Source of the DNA: Nakamurella flavida
Lineage (GTDB): Bacteria > Actinomycetota > Actinomycetes > Mycobacteriales > Nakamurellaceae
Length of the DNA stretch: 64,000 bases
NCBI RefSeq assembly: GCF_030811475.1
Contig: NZ_JAUSQV010000001.1
Coordinates: forward strand, 1,054,001-1,118,000
Direction of reading: 5' to 3'
The position numbers were made by a program, and so were the translations under genes. The notes under the pieces were generated by a model that saw only the letters and a list, made by a program, of their open reading frames with translations, had not been told where the DNA came from and ran no database searches. This document shows positions 9,031 through 17,862 of this stretch, piece by piece (within the stretch, counting starts at the first letter, position 1; every line of letters begins with the position of its first letter).

Positions 9031-9221
9031 ACGCCGGCCCCCGTGCCGCCCGGTCGTCCCGCCGAGGGCCCCGCGGGAGGACGATCCGCGCCCGACACAC
9101 AGCCGTTTCCCCGGGTTTGCACCGGCCCACGGGCACGGGGCGGCTCCGTGCGGTCACCTAGACTCACCGGCCGGGCCCCCTCGTCAGAGCAGGGCCCGAT
9201 CTGCTGCGGAGGGAACACCGG

Positions 9222-10208
9222 GTGTCGGACAACCAACAACGACGGGACGCTGCGAAGCGCAAGCTGCAGCGACAGCTCGAGCGCCGCCAGCAGCAGGCGC
9301 GCAGCCGCCGTCAACGCCTCGTCATCCTCGGCGTCGTCGTGGGCGTGGTCGTCGTGGCCACCACGGTCTGGCTCGTCACCCGCCCGGCCAGCACCACCAC
9401 GGCGAGCCCGAGCGACACCGGTTCGGCGACCAGCACCTCGACCGAGCCCACCACCCCGTGCTCGTACCCGGCGGCGGGGACCGCGGCCAAGGAGGTCAGC
9501 GCCCCGGCGAACCTCTCCCCGCTGAACTCCGGCACGGTGGACGTCACCCTGGCGTTCAACTCGGGCGACGTCCCGGTCACCCTGGACCGCACCGACGCCC
9601 CCTGCACCGTCAACTCTTTCCTGTCCCTGGCCTCGCAGGGCTTCTACGACGCCACCGACTGCTGGCGGGTCACGGACGCCGACGCGCTCAAGATCCTGCA
9701 GTGCGGTGACCCGAGCGGGAAGGGCAACGGCGGCCCCGGCTACACCTTCGCCGACGAGGCAGCCGTCGATCCGACCTCGACCGCGACCACGCAGACCTAC
9801 CCGGCCGGCACCGTGGCCATGGCCAACACCGGCCCGGGTACGGCGACGAACGGCTCCCAGTTCTTCATCGTCTACGCCGACTCCACCCTGCCGCCCGGCT
9901 ACACCGTCTTCGGCCAGGTCAGCGCGGACGGCCTGGGCGTCATCCAGGCCATCGGCGCGAAGGGGGCCGTGAAGAACGTCCAGGACGGCCCGCCGTCCGA
10001 GACGGTCACCCTGACCTCGGTCAGCGTCCCCGAGGGATCGCTCGACGGCACCGGCTCCTACCCGACCACCACTGCCGCGGACCCGAACGCGGTGCCCACC
10101 GACCCGGGCCTGGAGACCGTGCCCAGCGAGGCCGTGCCGTCCGATCCCGCGACGGAGGACCCCACGACCGGTGACCCCGCGACGAGCGAGGCCGCACCGA
10201 CCAGCTGA
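9222..10208 (+). CDS. Membrane-anchored cyclophilin-type peptidyl-prolyl isomerase
   Basis: The 328-residue protein has a basic, Gln/Arg-rich N-terminus (a short cytoplasmic segment), one membrane helix at about residues 30-48 (VILGVVVGVVVVATTVWLV) and an extracytoplasmic cyclophilin domain. Cyclophilin landmarks are SFLSLASQGFYDATDCWRV, GTVAMANTGPGTATNGSQFF and YTVFGQV. It probably speeds proline isomerisation in exported proteins. The last 55 residues are a Thr/Pro/Asp-rich tail. GTG at 9222 has GGAGGG eight bases upstream. A TAGACT hexamer at 9159-9164 is a likely -10. The gene replaces ppiB (Rv2582c) in the conserved order near rel and hisS. Confidence 0.93.
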   Translation: MSDNQQRRDAAKRKLQRQLERRQQQARSRRQRLVILGVVVGVVVVATTVWLVTRPASTTTASPSDTGSATSTSTEPTTPCSYPAAGTAAKEVSAPANLSPLNSGTVDVTLAFNSGDVPVTLDRTDAPCTVNSFLSLASQGFYDATDCWRVTDADALKILQCGDPSGKGNGGPGYTFADEAAVDPTSTATTQTYPAGTVAMANTGPGTATNGSQFFIVYADSTLPPGYTVFGQVSADGLGVIQAIGAKGAVKNVQDGPPSETVTLTSVSVPEGSLDGTGSYPTTTAADPNAVPTDPGLETVPSEAVPSDPATEDPTTGDPATSEAAPTS

Positions 10209-10227
10209 CGTCAGCACCGGCACCACC

Positions 10228-10263
10228 CGACAGCCCCCGGACCCCTCGTCCCGGGGGCTGTCG
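10228..10263 (+). terminator. Terminator between cyclophilin and convergent small gene
   Basis: CGACAGCCCCCGG (10228-10240) pairs perfectly with CCGGGGGCTGTCG (10251-10263) around a 10-base loop. It lies 20 bases after the cyclophilin stop and 26 bases before the end of the convergent gene, so it may serve both strands. Confidence 0.8.
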
Positions 10264-10288
10264 CGTTCTCGGCGGAACCGGTTCGACG

Positions 10289-10612
10289 TCAGATGAGCTC
10301 GACTCCGCCGGACACGCCCCCGTCCAGGTAGGCGACCCCGTTCTGGATCCGGGGTGCCCCGTGCGCGACCCCACCGGTGACGTCCTGCTCGTAGCCGCCG
10401 ACCCACGCCCCACTCGCGGCCGGCGCCAGGAAGGGGGTGGCCGGGGCCGCGGGGGCGTCGGCGAGGGCGGGCAGGAACGCGGCCAGCGCTCCGGCGAACA
10501 GGGCGGCGAGAGCGATCTTCGTGGGGACCTCCAGGTCAGGATGGGGCAGAGTCGTTGTGCGGGAGGAGGTGTCGGCCGCGGGGCCGTCCGTCGTTCCCGT
10601 CCTGATCAGCAT
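10289..10612 (-). CDS. Small hypothetical secreted protein, start unclear
   Basis: The frame encodes a clear signal peptide, KIALAALFAGALAAFLPALA, followed by a short Ala/Pro/Gly-rich mature part ending YLDGGVSGGVELI. Third codon positions are about 95% G or C from 10289 to about 10525, but fall sharply upstream, so the real gene probably starts near 10522. There the only suitable codon is ACG, five bases after a perfect GGAGG. The nearest ordinary start in frame is ATG at 10612 (107 residues), which I give as the formal boundary. If ACG is used, the product has 77 residues. No family is recognised. Confidence 0.5.
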   Translation of the reverse strand: MLIRTGTTDGPAADTSSRTTTLPHPDLEVPTKIALAALFAGALAAFLPALADAPAAPATPFLAPAASGAWVGGYEQDVTGGVAHGAPRIQNGVAYLDGGVSGGVELI

Positions 10613-10706
10613 GGCCCGGCGGCCGGACACCCACATCGGCCCGTCGGCCGAGCGTGGGCGCCGACGGGTCGGTCGATCGGCCTACGACCGCGGACCTCGC
10701 TGGGTG

Positions 10707-10744
10707 TTCACAACTGCGAGTTAGCATCCGTGACTACTTGTGAT
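10707..10744. promoter_or_regulatory. Possible operator of the two-component system
   Basis: TTCACAA (10707-10713) and TTGTGAT (10738-10744) form an imperfect inverted repeat with six of seven bases matching, centred in the region between the small secreted gene and the response regulator. NarL-type regulators often bind inverted repeats at their own promoters; that this is such a site is inference. Confidence 0.3.
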
Positions 10745-10771
10745 AACACGCGTGCGGGTGGGGGCTGAGCT

Positions 10772-11461
10772 GTGGACACGATCGACAGGATCAAGGTGCT
10801 GCTGGTCGACGACCAGGCCCTGTTGCGCCTGGGATTCCGGATGATCGTCGGGCACGAGGCCGACATGGAGGTCGTCGGCGAGGCCCCGGACGGTCGGGTC
10901 GCGGTGACCATGGCCGGCACCACCCGGCCCGATGTGGTGCTGATGGACGTCCGCATGCCGGTGATGGACGGCATCGCGGCCACCGCGGAACTGCTCGCGG
11001 CCCATCCGGAGGTCAAGGTGATCATCCTGACCACGTTCGACCTGGACGAGTACGTGGTGCAGGGGCTGCGCGCCGGGGCCAGTGGGTTCCTGCTCAAGGA
11101 CACCCCGCCGGCCGACCTGGTCGCCGCGATCCGCACGGTGCACGGCGGGCAGGCCTTCCTGGCCCCGGAGGCGACCCGTCGCCTGCTGGACGTCTGCGTG
11201 CCCGCCCTGCCCGCCCCGGACGGCGCGCAACCCGATGCCCACGCGGCGGCCCTGGCCACCCTCACCGACCGGGAGAACGCCGTGCTGGCCGAGCTCGCCG
11301 CGGGGCTGTCCAACCGGGAGATCGGCGCGAAGCTGTACATCGCCGAGGGCACGGTGAAGATCCACGTCGGGCGAATCCTGGCCAAACTCGGTCTGCGCGA
11401 CCGGGTCCAGGCCGTGATCCTGGCCTACGAGGCCGGGGTGGTCCGGCCCGGCGCGGCGTGA
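10772..11461 (+). CDS. NarL/FixJ-type response regulator
   Basis: The 229-residue protein has a complete receiver domain: acidic pair Asp13/Asp14, phosphoacceptor Asp59 in VVLMDVRMP, and the conserved Lys in GFLLKD near 110. A LuxR-type helix-turn-helix follows at about residues 160-215 (LTDRENAVLAELAAGLSNREIG ... EGTVKIHVGRILAKLG, split here). It should bind DNA when phosphorylated by the kinase encoded next. The GTG at 10772 has a G-rich ribosome-binding sequence upstream. The stop overlaps the kinase start by four bases (GTGA), so the two proteins are made in a coupled way. The signal and regulon are unknown. Confidence 0.92.
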   Translation: MDTIDRIKVLLVDDQALLRLGFRMIVGHEADMEVVGEAPDGRVAVTMAGTTRPDVVLMDVRMPVMDGIAATAELLAAHPEVKVIILTTFDLDEYVVQGLRAGASGFLLKDTPPADLVAAIRTVHGGQAFLAPEATRRLLDVCVPALPAPDGAQPDAHAAALATLTDRENAVLAELAAGLSNREIGAKLYIAEGTVKIHVGRILAKLGLRDRVQAVILAYEAGVVRPGAA

Positions 11462-12663
11462 CGGGTCCGGTGTCCGCCCCGGTGACGAGCGGCTCACCGG
11501 TTCCCCTGGCGCGGCGCATCCGGCGGGCACTCCACCGGCCACGTCGGTCCTGGCTCCTGGACAGCGCGGTCGCCGCGGCGGTGCTCGCAGCCCTCCTCGC
11601 CGATCTGCCCGACGTCACCAGCCTGGCGGTCGCGGTGCCCTTCCTGGTGGCGGGTGTCGTCCTGGTCCTGCTGCGGCGCGTGGCGCCCCGAGCCGTCGTC
11701 GCCGCCGCTGTCGGTCTGTGGTTCGCCTGCGGGCTCGTCGAACCTCAACTCACCCTGGCGTTGGTCGTCCTGGTGGCGCTGTACACGGTCGGCGCGGCCG
11801 GGGCCCGGGTCGTCGCCCCGGTGGCGGCCGTCGTCGTCGCCGGCCTGGTCGGTTCCCACCTGGTGTTCCGTCCCGTCGCCGACGCGGCCCTGATCTACGG
11901 TCTGATCGTCGCCGTCGTCGCCGCCGCGACCGGGATCGGCCTGTACCGCGGCAGCCGCCGTGACCTGGTGCGCCAGTGGCGGGAGCGGGCCCAGGCGTTG
12001 GAACGCGAGCAGGAGCGCGAACGGGAACTGGCCGCCACCACCGAGCGGCTGCGGATCGCCCGCGACATGCACGACGTCGTCGGGCATCACCTGACCGTCA
12101 TGGTCACCCTGGCCGAGGCCGCGGTCACGGTGCTGCCCGACCCGGATTCCCCGGACGGCGCCGGACCGGCCATGACGATGATCGCCACCACCGGTCGCGA
12201 GGCCCTGGCCGAGACCCGCCGCATGCTCGGGGTGCTGCGCAGCCCCGGTCCGGAGGTCGACCCGGGAGACCCCGTCGACGATCTCGCCGCACCGCTGCGC
12301 GCCGCCGGCCTCGCCGTCGACAGCACGGGTGGCGAGCTGTGGGCCCGACTGCCCGCCGAACTGCGCGCCGCCCTGCACAGAGTGGCCCAGGAGGCCTTGA
12401 CCAACGCCCTCAAGTACGCCGGTCCCGGTGCGGTGGTGACCGTCTCGCTCGATCGGGACAGCACAGGGCTGCATCTGATCGTCACCGACGACGGCGGGGC
12501 GGACACCGGCGCTCCCCGCGCGGCACCGGTGTCCTCGTCCGGCCACGGATTGACCGGCATGCAGGAACGGTTGGAGCAGTGGGCGGGCGAGGTGTCCGCC
12601 GGACCGCTCCGCCCCCGGGGCTGGAGCGTGCGCGCGGTGGTGCGCGAGCAGTCGGCGCACTGA
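11458..12663 (+). CDS. Sensor histidine kinase, HisKA_3 (NarX/DesK-like) class
   Basis: The 401-residue protein begins with four to five hydrophobic segments between about residues 35 and 165, without a large sensor domain outside the membrane. A charged coiled region (REQERERELAATTERL) leads to the dimerisation box with the phosphoacceptor His205 in RDMHDVVGHHL. The ATP-binding part has the N box with Asn316 in AQEALTNALKYAG and a late glycine box GHGLTGMQERL. Such kinases usually sense membrane or cell-envelope signals. It overlaps the response regulator by four bases. A strong hairpin follows and separates it from the convergent RHS gene. Confidence 0.92.
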   Translation: MTGPVSAPVTSGSPVPLARRIRRALHRPRRSWLLDSAVAAAVLAALLADLPDVTSLAVAVPFLVAGVVLVLLRRVAPRAVVAAAVGLWFACGLVEPQLTLALVVLVALYTVGAAGARVVAPVAAVVVAGLVGSHLVFRPVADAALIYGLIVAVVAAATGIGLYRGSRRDLVRQWRERAQALEREQERERELAATTERLRIARDMHDVVGHHLTVMVTLAEAAVTVLPDPDSPDGAGPAMTMIATTGREALAETRRMLGVLRSPGPEVDPGDPVDDLAAPLRAAGLAVDSTGGELWARLPAELRAALHRVAQEALTNALKYAGPGAVVTVSLDRDSTGLHLIVTDDGGADTGAPRAAPVSSSGHGLTGMQERLEQWAGEVSAGPLRPRGWSVRAVVREQSAH

Positions 12664-12782
12664 TCTTCCCCGTCCGCCCGCTCTCCGATGCCCTGCAGGA
12701 GCATCGCTCCGCCGACCGGGACGGCCGGAGCGGGAGGTGGTCGAACCCCTCGCATCTGCCGTCGCTCAGCAGCTTCGACGGC

Positions 12783-12819
12783 TCCGGCCCGGTCCCGCAG
12801 GGTGCGGGACCGGGCCGGA
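12783..12819. terminator. Bidirectional terminator between kinase and RHS gene
   Basis: TCCGGCCCGGTCCCGCA (12783-12799) pairs perfectly over 17 bases with its complement at 12803-12819 around a GGG loop. It lies between two convergent genes, 120 bases past the kinase stop and 44 bases past the RHS stop, so it probably ends both transcripts. Confidence 0.8.
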
Positions 12820-12862
12820 ACGGGGTGGGAGGTGGGTACCGGTCGCCGGTGGGTGGGGGCGA

Positions 12863-15800
12863 TCAGAGCGACGCGGGCACCAGACCCACGGGGCTCTCGG
12901 CCGCTCCCCTGGCCATCGCATTCCACAGGGCCGCCGAGGCGGTACGGATCACCGGAGGAGTCATCGGCAGCGATCCCATCGGCATCCTGCCACCGAGGCA
13001 ACGGATGAAGCGGATCGAGTAATTCCCGACGCCGGCGGCCATGGGGCCGGCGACCATGCCCAGAACAGCGCCGAGAGCGGCGCCGCTCGCGACTGCGTCA
13101 CCGAACTTCGACCAGCTCCAGCCGGTGTCCTGGGTGAGGTGGCCGGTGAGTTGTGCGGCGGCATCCCCCGCGGCGGCGCCGACCGTTCCGAGCGCGGCAC
13201 CGGCGAGCGCCCCCGAGGCGATGGAGCCCACCTGCCGGACACCGACCATGAATCGCAGCAGAGCCCGGGAGACGAGCGTGGCCGTGGCCCGTCCCATGAC
13301 GACCGTCGCCGGTGCGATCTCCGGTTGCATGACGAAGGCCGACGCCAGCAGCAGGACCCCGGTGACCAGCGTGCCGACGACGGCACCGACGACGTCGGTC
13401 AGGGTGCTCTGCCCGGTGGGATCGATGGTGGTGATGGGTTCCTGGTTCGCGTAGTCGTAGGGGTTGGCGCTGCCGCCGACCTGCGGGTCGGGGGTGGTGA
13501 ACCGCCCGAGGGCGGGCACGTAGACCCGCGCACCGTCCAGGAGCAGGGTGGGACCGGTGGTGGGGACGGCCGTCATGCCGACGCCCCAGCCGGGCAGGTC
13601 CGGCCCGGTCACGCCCGCCACCGTCCCATCGGCGGGGGCGCCGGTGAGCAGCTGCCCGAACGGGTCGTAGAGGGCGGGCGTCCCGGTCACCGTTCCGGTG
13701 GCCGTCAGCGTCACCCAGGCCGCCCCACCCAGGTCGTCCTGGCTCCACACCGCCACGCCGGCCGCGGGGGTGCTCACCGTGACCCCGCCGGGCAGGGTGG
13801 TGACGTCCTGGACGAGGTGGTTCTGGTTGTCGAGGGTCAGTCCGTCCAGGGTGTACCGCTCGGTCGTCGCCGCCGTGGTGGCGGCACCGGTCGACGGCGT
13901 GCTGGTGCGGGCCACGATCGTGCCGGCGGCGTCGCGCTGGTAGCTGGTCGTCTCCTGCTGATCGATCACCGAGACCAGCTGGTCCTCGGCGTCGTAGGCC
14001 AGGTGGGTGGCGCCGATCCCGATCAGGTCGCTGCCGGCGGTGGTGTCGTAGGTGAGGGCGCCCACGGCCGGGTCGGTGGTACCGGTGAGGCGGCTGCCGG
14101 CGGGGTCGTAGGTGGAGGAGTAGGTCGCCGTGCTGCCGTCGGGGTTGGTGACCGTCTGGGCGGTGCGGTTGCTGTCGGCATCGTAGGTGTAGGCCCAGCC
14201 GGTGTGGGAAACGGTCTGGTCGGTGGTCAGCGTCGCCGCGGTGAGCCGCTGGTCGACGTCGTACCGGTAGCTGTAGGCGGACTGGTGGCCCGGGGTGGCC
14301 AGGGTCTCGGCGAGGACCCGCCCGGCGGGTGAGAACGACCGGGAGTCGGTCAGCACCTGGTGGTCGCCGGTGGTCGTCGACACGGCCGAGGTGCGGCCGT
14401 CCGCGTCGGTGGTGTAGGTGGTGACGGCGCCGTTGCTCTCGGCGACGGACTGCAGGTCGCCGTTCTGTGCCCAGGTCAGCGTGGCGGAGACGGTGCTGCC
14501 GGGGGCTCCGGCCGGCTGGGTGGTGACCGAGGTGCCGTGCAGGGTGCCGTCGGAGTTGTAGGTGTTGCTCGTCGTCTTCACCGTCGGCGCGGCCCCGTCG
14601 GTCGGTGCGCTGGTGGTGGTGGTGGTGGCGGCCTGGCCGGTGACCGGGTCGTAGGTGGTCGCGCTGGTCGTCCCCCACCCGTCCCGCTCGAACACGGTGC
14701 GGCCGGCGAGGTCGACCGCGGTGATGCTGGTGCGCGTATCGGTGGTGCCGTCACCGTTGTGGACGGTGCTGGTGGTCGCGGTCTGCAGCGGGTCGCCCTG
14801 GTAGTCGTACTGGGTGATCAGCGTGCTCACGGGTTGGTCGGCGCCGGTGGGGGTGGTGGTCACCGTGGTGGGACGCCCGGCGGGGTCGTAGGCGGTGCTG
14901 ACGGTCGCCTCGGCGGTGACCACGGCATCGGATCGGCCGGCGGCGTCGTGGTAGGTGGTGGACACGACCGGGCCGGCGCCGGATCCGCTGCGCGCCGGGT
15001 CACTGACCGTCTTGGTCAGCCCGGCCTGGTTCACCGCCGTGGTGGTCCCGGGGGCGGTGGCGGTCTCCGCGCCGCCCCAGGAGCCGAGCGTCGTGGTGTC
15101 GCCGGCCGGTGAGGTCAAGCCGGTCTCCCGGCCGAACTGGCCCTTCGCCGGGTCGACCGGCTCGAAGCTGCGGGTGCCGGTCAGCCCGGACGGGCTGGTG
15201 AGTGTGGTCGGATCGGCCACCTGGGCGTCACCGAAGGCTGCGGTGCTGGTCAGCGTGGTCGGCGAGGTGCCGTCCAGGGCGTCGGAGGTGCTGGTGGAAG
15301 TCTGCCGACCGGTGCCGGGGTGCAGGTGATCCAGCGGGATCGGCGTCGGCTGCTGCCCGGTCGGCGCGGCGGCCAGGCTCACCGAGCCGGCGCCGCCCGG
15401 GGTCGGGCTCGGCTCGGACAGGTCGATGCGGACACTGTGCAGGCCGGCGGTCAGCGCGACGCCGGTACAGGTTCCGCCCGGGCAGGAGACGCCGTCGATC
15501 CACAGCGCAGCCGCGCCGGACGGTCCGGCCGTGACGGTGTCGGTGCCGGCGGCGTCGACCTGCCAGGTCCCCGTCATTCGCGCCGACCAGCCGCCGGTCG
15601 TCGCCACCGGCGGCGTCGGCCAGTTGACGGCCAGCGAGGACACCGCGGCGCCGTTCACCTGCGGACCCGTCTCGGTGGCCGAGGGCGCGCCGGTCGCGGA
15701 GGGGTTCGCCCAGTACTGGGTGAGCAGGCCCTTGATCGGTTTGGTCGTGCCGGCCGAGGTGTTGCTCTGCCCGGTGGTGGTCTGGTCGTACCCGTAGGTG

Positions 15801-17596
15801 ACGGTCGGCGTGGAGCCGTCCGCGGTGCCCCGGACCGGGCCGACCACCTTGCTGAGCAGGCCGGTGACCGGATCGTACGTCCGGGTGGTGGTGCTGCCGT
15901 CGCTCGCGGTGGTGACCAGCTGGTGGTCGGTGGCCGGATCCCAGGTGGTGGTGGCCTGACGGCCGTCGGCGTCCCAGCTGGACATGGGCAGCAGGGTGAC
16001 CGGATCGGTGGCCACCCGCTGGACGAACCCGGCCGGCGGATTTGCACCGTCCTGGGTGATGGTGGTCTGCAGGGTGCCTGCCGGGTCGGCCTGGTCGGCC
16101 GGGGTGAGGGCGTAGGCGTAGTGGCGGGTCACCGCGACGCCACCGGGGGCGGCGGCCGGCGCCAGGACCGCGTCGACGCGTCCTTGGTCGTCGTAACCGA
16201 TCTGGGCCGTCACCCCTGTCGCCTGATAGCCGGGGACGCCGGCGGCCAGCACGGCTGCGGCCGTCGGGGAACGCAGCACCGCCAGCCGGCCGGCGGCGTC
16301 CCATCCGTAGTCGGTGACGGAGGCGGCCGGTCCGGCGTCGCTGTCGGCGACGAGACGGCCGATCTGCACGGTGCCGTTCGCGCCGGGCACATACAGCACC
16401 CGGGCGTGCGAGCCGTCCCAGAAGGTGACGCCGGACAGCATCCCGGCCGGGGCCGGGACGAACCCGGCGGGCGACGTGCCGGACTGCGGCCCGTACTGCA
16501 GGGTGATCTGCTGCCCGGAGACCGGGTCGGTGATCGCGGTCAGCAGGCCGCCGCTCCACGTCTGCCCGAAACCCAACCCGTTCGGAGCGGTCACCGAGAC
16601 CACCTGCGCGGTGACCGGGTTCGCGTCGGCGGGCTGGTCGGGGGTGGCGCCGAACACCGTGGTCGTGCCGTCGGGATCAGTGACCGTCCAGGTCCCGTCG
16701 CCGTTGCGCACGACGGTGGACAGCGTGGCGGTGGGCGCCTGCTCACCGGTGCCCCACACGGGCAGATAGGCCTGACCGGCCGCGGCCCGGTAGGTGATCG
16801 TGGCCCCGTTCACCTGGTGCAGGTCGACGGCCCCACCCGGGTCGACGGTCAACGACCGGTAGGGCGATGCCGAGCCGGCGGTCATCGCCCACCCGGTGGG
16901 CAGGCCGGGCGAAGCCTGCTGGTCGGCCTCGAAGGACAGGCCGACCGCCGCGGTCCCGGCCGCGGAGCTGACCGACTGTGACGTCCATGCCGTCGCGACT
17001 TCCCCGGTGCCCAGGGCGACCGACAGCGCCCCGATCGAGTCGGTGGCCTGCAGACCCGCCCGGCGGGTGTCGACCCGGAACAGGAACGGGCCGGCGACCG
17101 ACCCGTCCGGTGCGGTCACCGACCACTGGTAGGCAGACCCGTCGCTGAGCTTGCCGGCCGGGATGCGCACCGACGAGCCGGACGAGGACAGCGTGAACTG
17201 ACCCACCGGCGTCCCGGTCGCCACATTGCCCACGGTGAACGAGTAGAGCCCGGACTGAATGGTCGAGGCCTGCAGCGCGGGGGTGAGGGACGTGGCCAGA
17301 CCGCTGGTCTGCGTGACGACTGCGTGCGCCTGGTCCGGCACCGCCTGGCCGCCGGCCGTGGTCCCGCCCGCCCAGGACAGGGTGGTCGGGTCACCGCCTG
17401 GGGCGGTGGTGAACGCCGCGGCGCTCGCCACGGCCGGGGTGGCCGCCGGACCCGACGGGCCGGCGTAGCTCACCCCGGTGGCCACCATCGACGCGGTGAC
17501 CGCGATGACCACCGCCTGGGCACCCCGCCGCGCCCAGGCCGGTCCGCGGCGCTCGATGCCGACCGGTCGATCGCGGCGTTCCCCGTTGCGTCCCAT
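12863..17596 (-). CDS. Secreted RHS/YD-repeat protein with PA14 domain
   Basis: The 1577-residue protein has an N-terminal signal segment (AVVIAVTASMVATGVSYA, about residues 28-45). A PA14-like carbohydrate-binding module lies at about 617-755. YD repeats (YDPAGRPTTVTT, YRYDVDQRLTAATL, YTYDADSNRTAQ, STYDPAGSRLTG and others) fill about 850-1300. The RHS core ends near 1390 with YVPALGRFTTPDP and NPYDYANQEPITTIDPTGQ. RHS shells enclose a C-terminal toxin in polymorphic toxin systems. Here the last 180 residues are Gly/Ala-rich with hydrophobic segments and match no toxin I know. No immunity-like gene follows; the next gene is convergent. The start at 17596 has GGAGGAGGGG upstream. It could be a toxin, a truncated toxin or a surface/matrix protein. 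Confidence 0.88.
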   Translation of the reverse strand: MGRNGERRDRPVGIERRGPAWARRGAQAVVIAVTASMVATGVSYAGPSGPAATPAVASAAAFTTAPGGDPTTLSWAGGTTAGGQAVPDQAHAVVTQTSGLATSLTPALQASTIQSGLYSFTVGNVATGTPVGQFTLSSSGSSVRIPAGKLSDGSAYQWSVTAPDGSVAGPFLFRVDTRRAGLQATDSIGALSVALGTGEVATAWTSQSVSSAAGTAAVGLSFEADQQASPGLPTGWAMTAGSASPYRSLTVDPGGAVDLHQVNGATITYRAAAGQAYLPVWGTGEQAPTATLSTVVRNGDGTWTVTDPDGTTTVFGATPDQPADANPVTAQVVSVTAPNGLGFGQTWSGGLLTAITDPVSGQQITLQYGPQSGTSPAGFVPAPAGMLSGVTFWDGSHARVLYVPGANGTVQIGRLVADSDAGPAASVTDYGWDAAGRLAVLRSPTAAAVLAAGVPGYQATGVTAQIGYDDQGRVDAVLAPAAAPGGVAVTRHYAYALTPADQADPAGTLQTTITQDGANPPAGFVQRVATDPVTLLPMSSWDADGRQATTTWDPATDHQLVTTASDGSTTTRTYDPVTGLLSKVVGPVRGTADGSTPTVTYGYDQTTTGQSNTSAGTTKPIKGLLTQYWANPSATGAPSATETGPQVNGAAVSSLAVNWPTPPVATTGGWSARMTGTWQVDAAGTDTVTAGPSGAAALWIDGVSCPGGTCTGVALTAGLHSVRIDLSEPSPTPGGAGSVSLAAAPTGQQPTPIPLDHLHPGTGRQTSTSTSDALDGTSPTTLTSTAAFGDAQVADPTTLTSPSGLTGTRSFEPVDPAKGQFGRETGLTSPAGDTTTLGSWGGAETATAPGTTTAVNQAGLTKTVSDPARSGSGAGPVVSTTYHDAAGRSDAVVTAEATVSTAYDPAGRPTTVTTTPTGADQPVSTLITQYDYQGDPLQTATTSTVHNGDGTTDTRTSITAVDLAGRTVFERDGWGTTSATTYDPVTGQAATTTTTSAPTDGAAPTVKTTSNTYNSDGTLHGTSVTTQPAGAPGSTVSATLTWAQNGDLQSVAESNGAVTTYTTDADGRTSAVSTTTGDHQVLTDSRSFSPAGRVLAETLATPGHQSAYSYRYDVDQRLTAATLTTDQTVSHTGWAYTYDADSNRTAQTVTNPDGSTATYSSTYDPAGSRLTGTTDPAVGALTYDTTAGSDLIGIGATHLAYDAEDQLVSVIDQQETTSYQRDAAGTIVARTSTPSTGAATTAATTERYTLDGLTLDNQNHLVQDVTTLPGGVTVSTPAAGVAVWSQDDLGGAAWVTLTATGTVTGTPALYDPFGQLLTGAPADGTVAGVTGPDLPGWGVGMTAVPTTGPTLLLDGARVYVPALGRFTTPDPQVGGSANPYDYANQEPITTIDPTGQSTLTDVVGAVVGTLVTGVLLLASAFVMQPEIAPATVVMGRATATLVSRALLRFMVGVRQVGSIASGALAGAALGTVGAAAGDAAAQLTGHLTQDTGWSWSKFGDAVASGAALGAVLGMVAGPMAAGVGNYSIRFIRCLGGRMPMGSLPMTPPVIRTASAALWNAMARGAAESPVGLVPASL

Positions 17597-17645
17597 CTCG
17601 TTCCCCTCCTCCAGCGACCGCGGCACGCAGTCGTCACTGCCCGCA

Positions 17646-17651
17646 ACGCTA
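17646..17651 (-). promoter_or_regulatory. -10 box of the RHS gene
   Basis: TAGCGT on the minus strand fits TANNNT and lies about 50 bases upstream of the RHS start, followed by a good ribosome-binding site. An identical TAGCGT is used in the opposite direction by the neighbouring secreted-protein gene. Confidence 0.45.
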
Positions 17652-17704
17652 GGAAGAAGCCGGGGCCAGGACGTCTACCGCGGGGCCGGTCATGGTGCGT
17701 CGGC

Positions 17705-17726
17705 CGGTAGGCCGGAGGGCCTACCG
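17705..17726. promoter_or_regulatory. Inverted repeat between two divergent secreted-protein genes
   Basis: CGGTAGGCC (17705-17713) and GGCCTACCG (17718-17726) are perfect arms with a GGAG spacer. The repeat lies between the divergent -10 boxes at 17646 and 17778, where a shared regulator would bind. GGCCTAC occurs again at about 19056-19062, upstream of the MFS gene. Operator function is inference. Confidence 0.45.
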
Positions 17727-17777
17727 ACGGCCCGGACGTTCGACCGTCGGACAGATCCGGGCGCCGGTGGGCATTCG

Positions 17778-17783
17778 TAGCGT
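17778..17783 (+). promoter_or_regulatory. -10 box of the secreted-protein gene
   Basis: TAGCGT in the context CATTCGTAGCGTTGCC fits the TANNNT pattern and leaves a leader of about 70 bases with GAGG before the ATG at 17863. Confidence 0.45.
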
Positions 17784-17862
17784 TGCCCTCGTCGCCGGAC
17801 CGACCGGCTCCGGACACCGCCACCAGGGGCCATCGCTCCGCACACGCCAGCAAGAGGACACC

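Noticed and set aside
12737-14332. 531-codon plus frame opposite the RHS C-terminus, a possible immunity gene
   Set aside because: Composition is Gly/Arg/Asp-rich antisense; no start signal and no family.
13098-16559. Long minus-strand frames of 526 and 443 codons inside the RHS gene
   Set aside because: They are Arg/His/Pro-rich shadow frames of the RHS gene.
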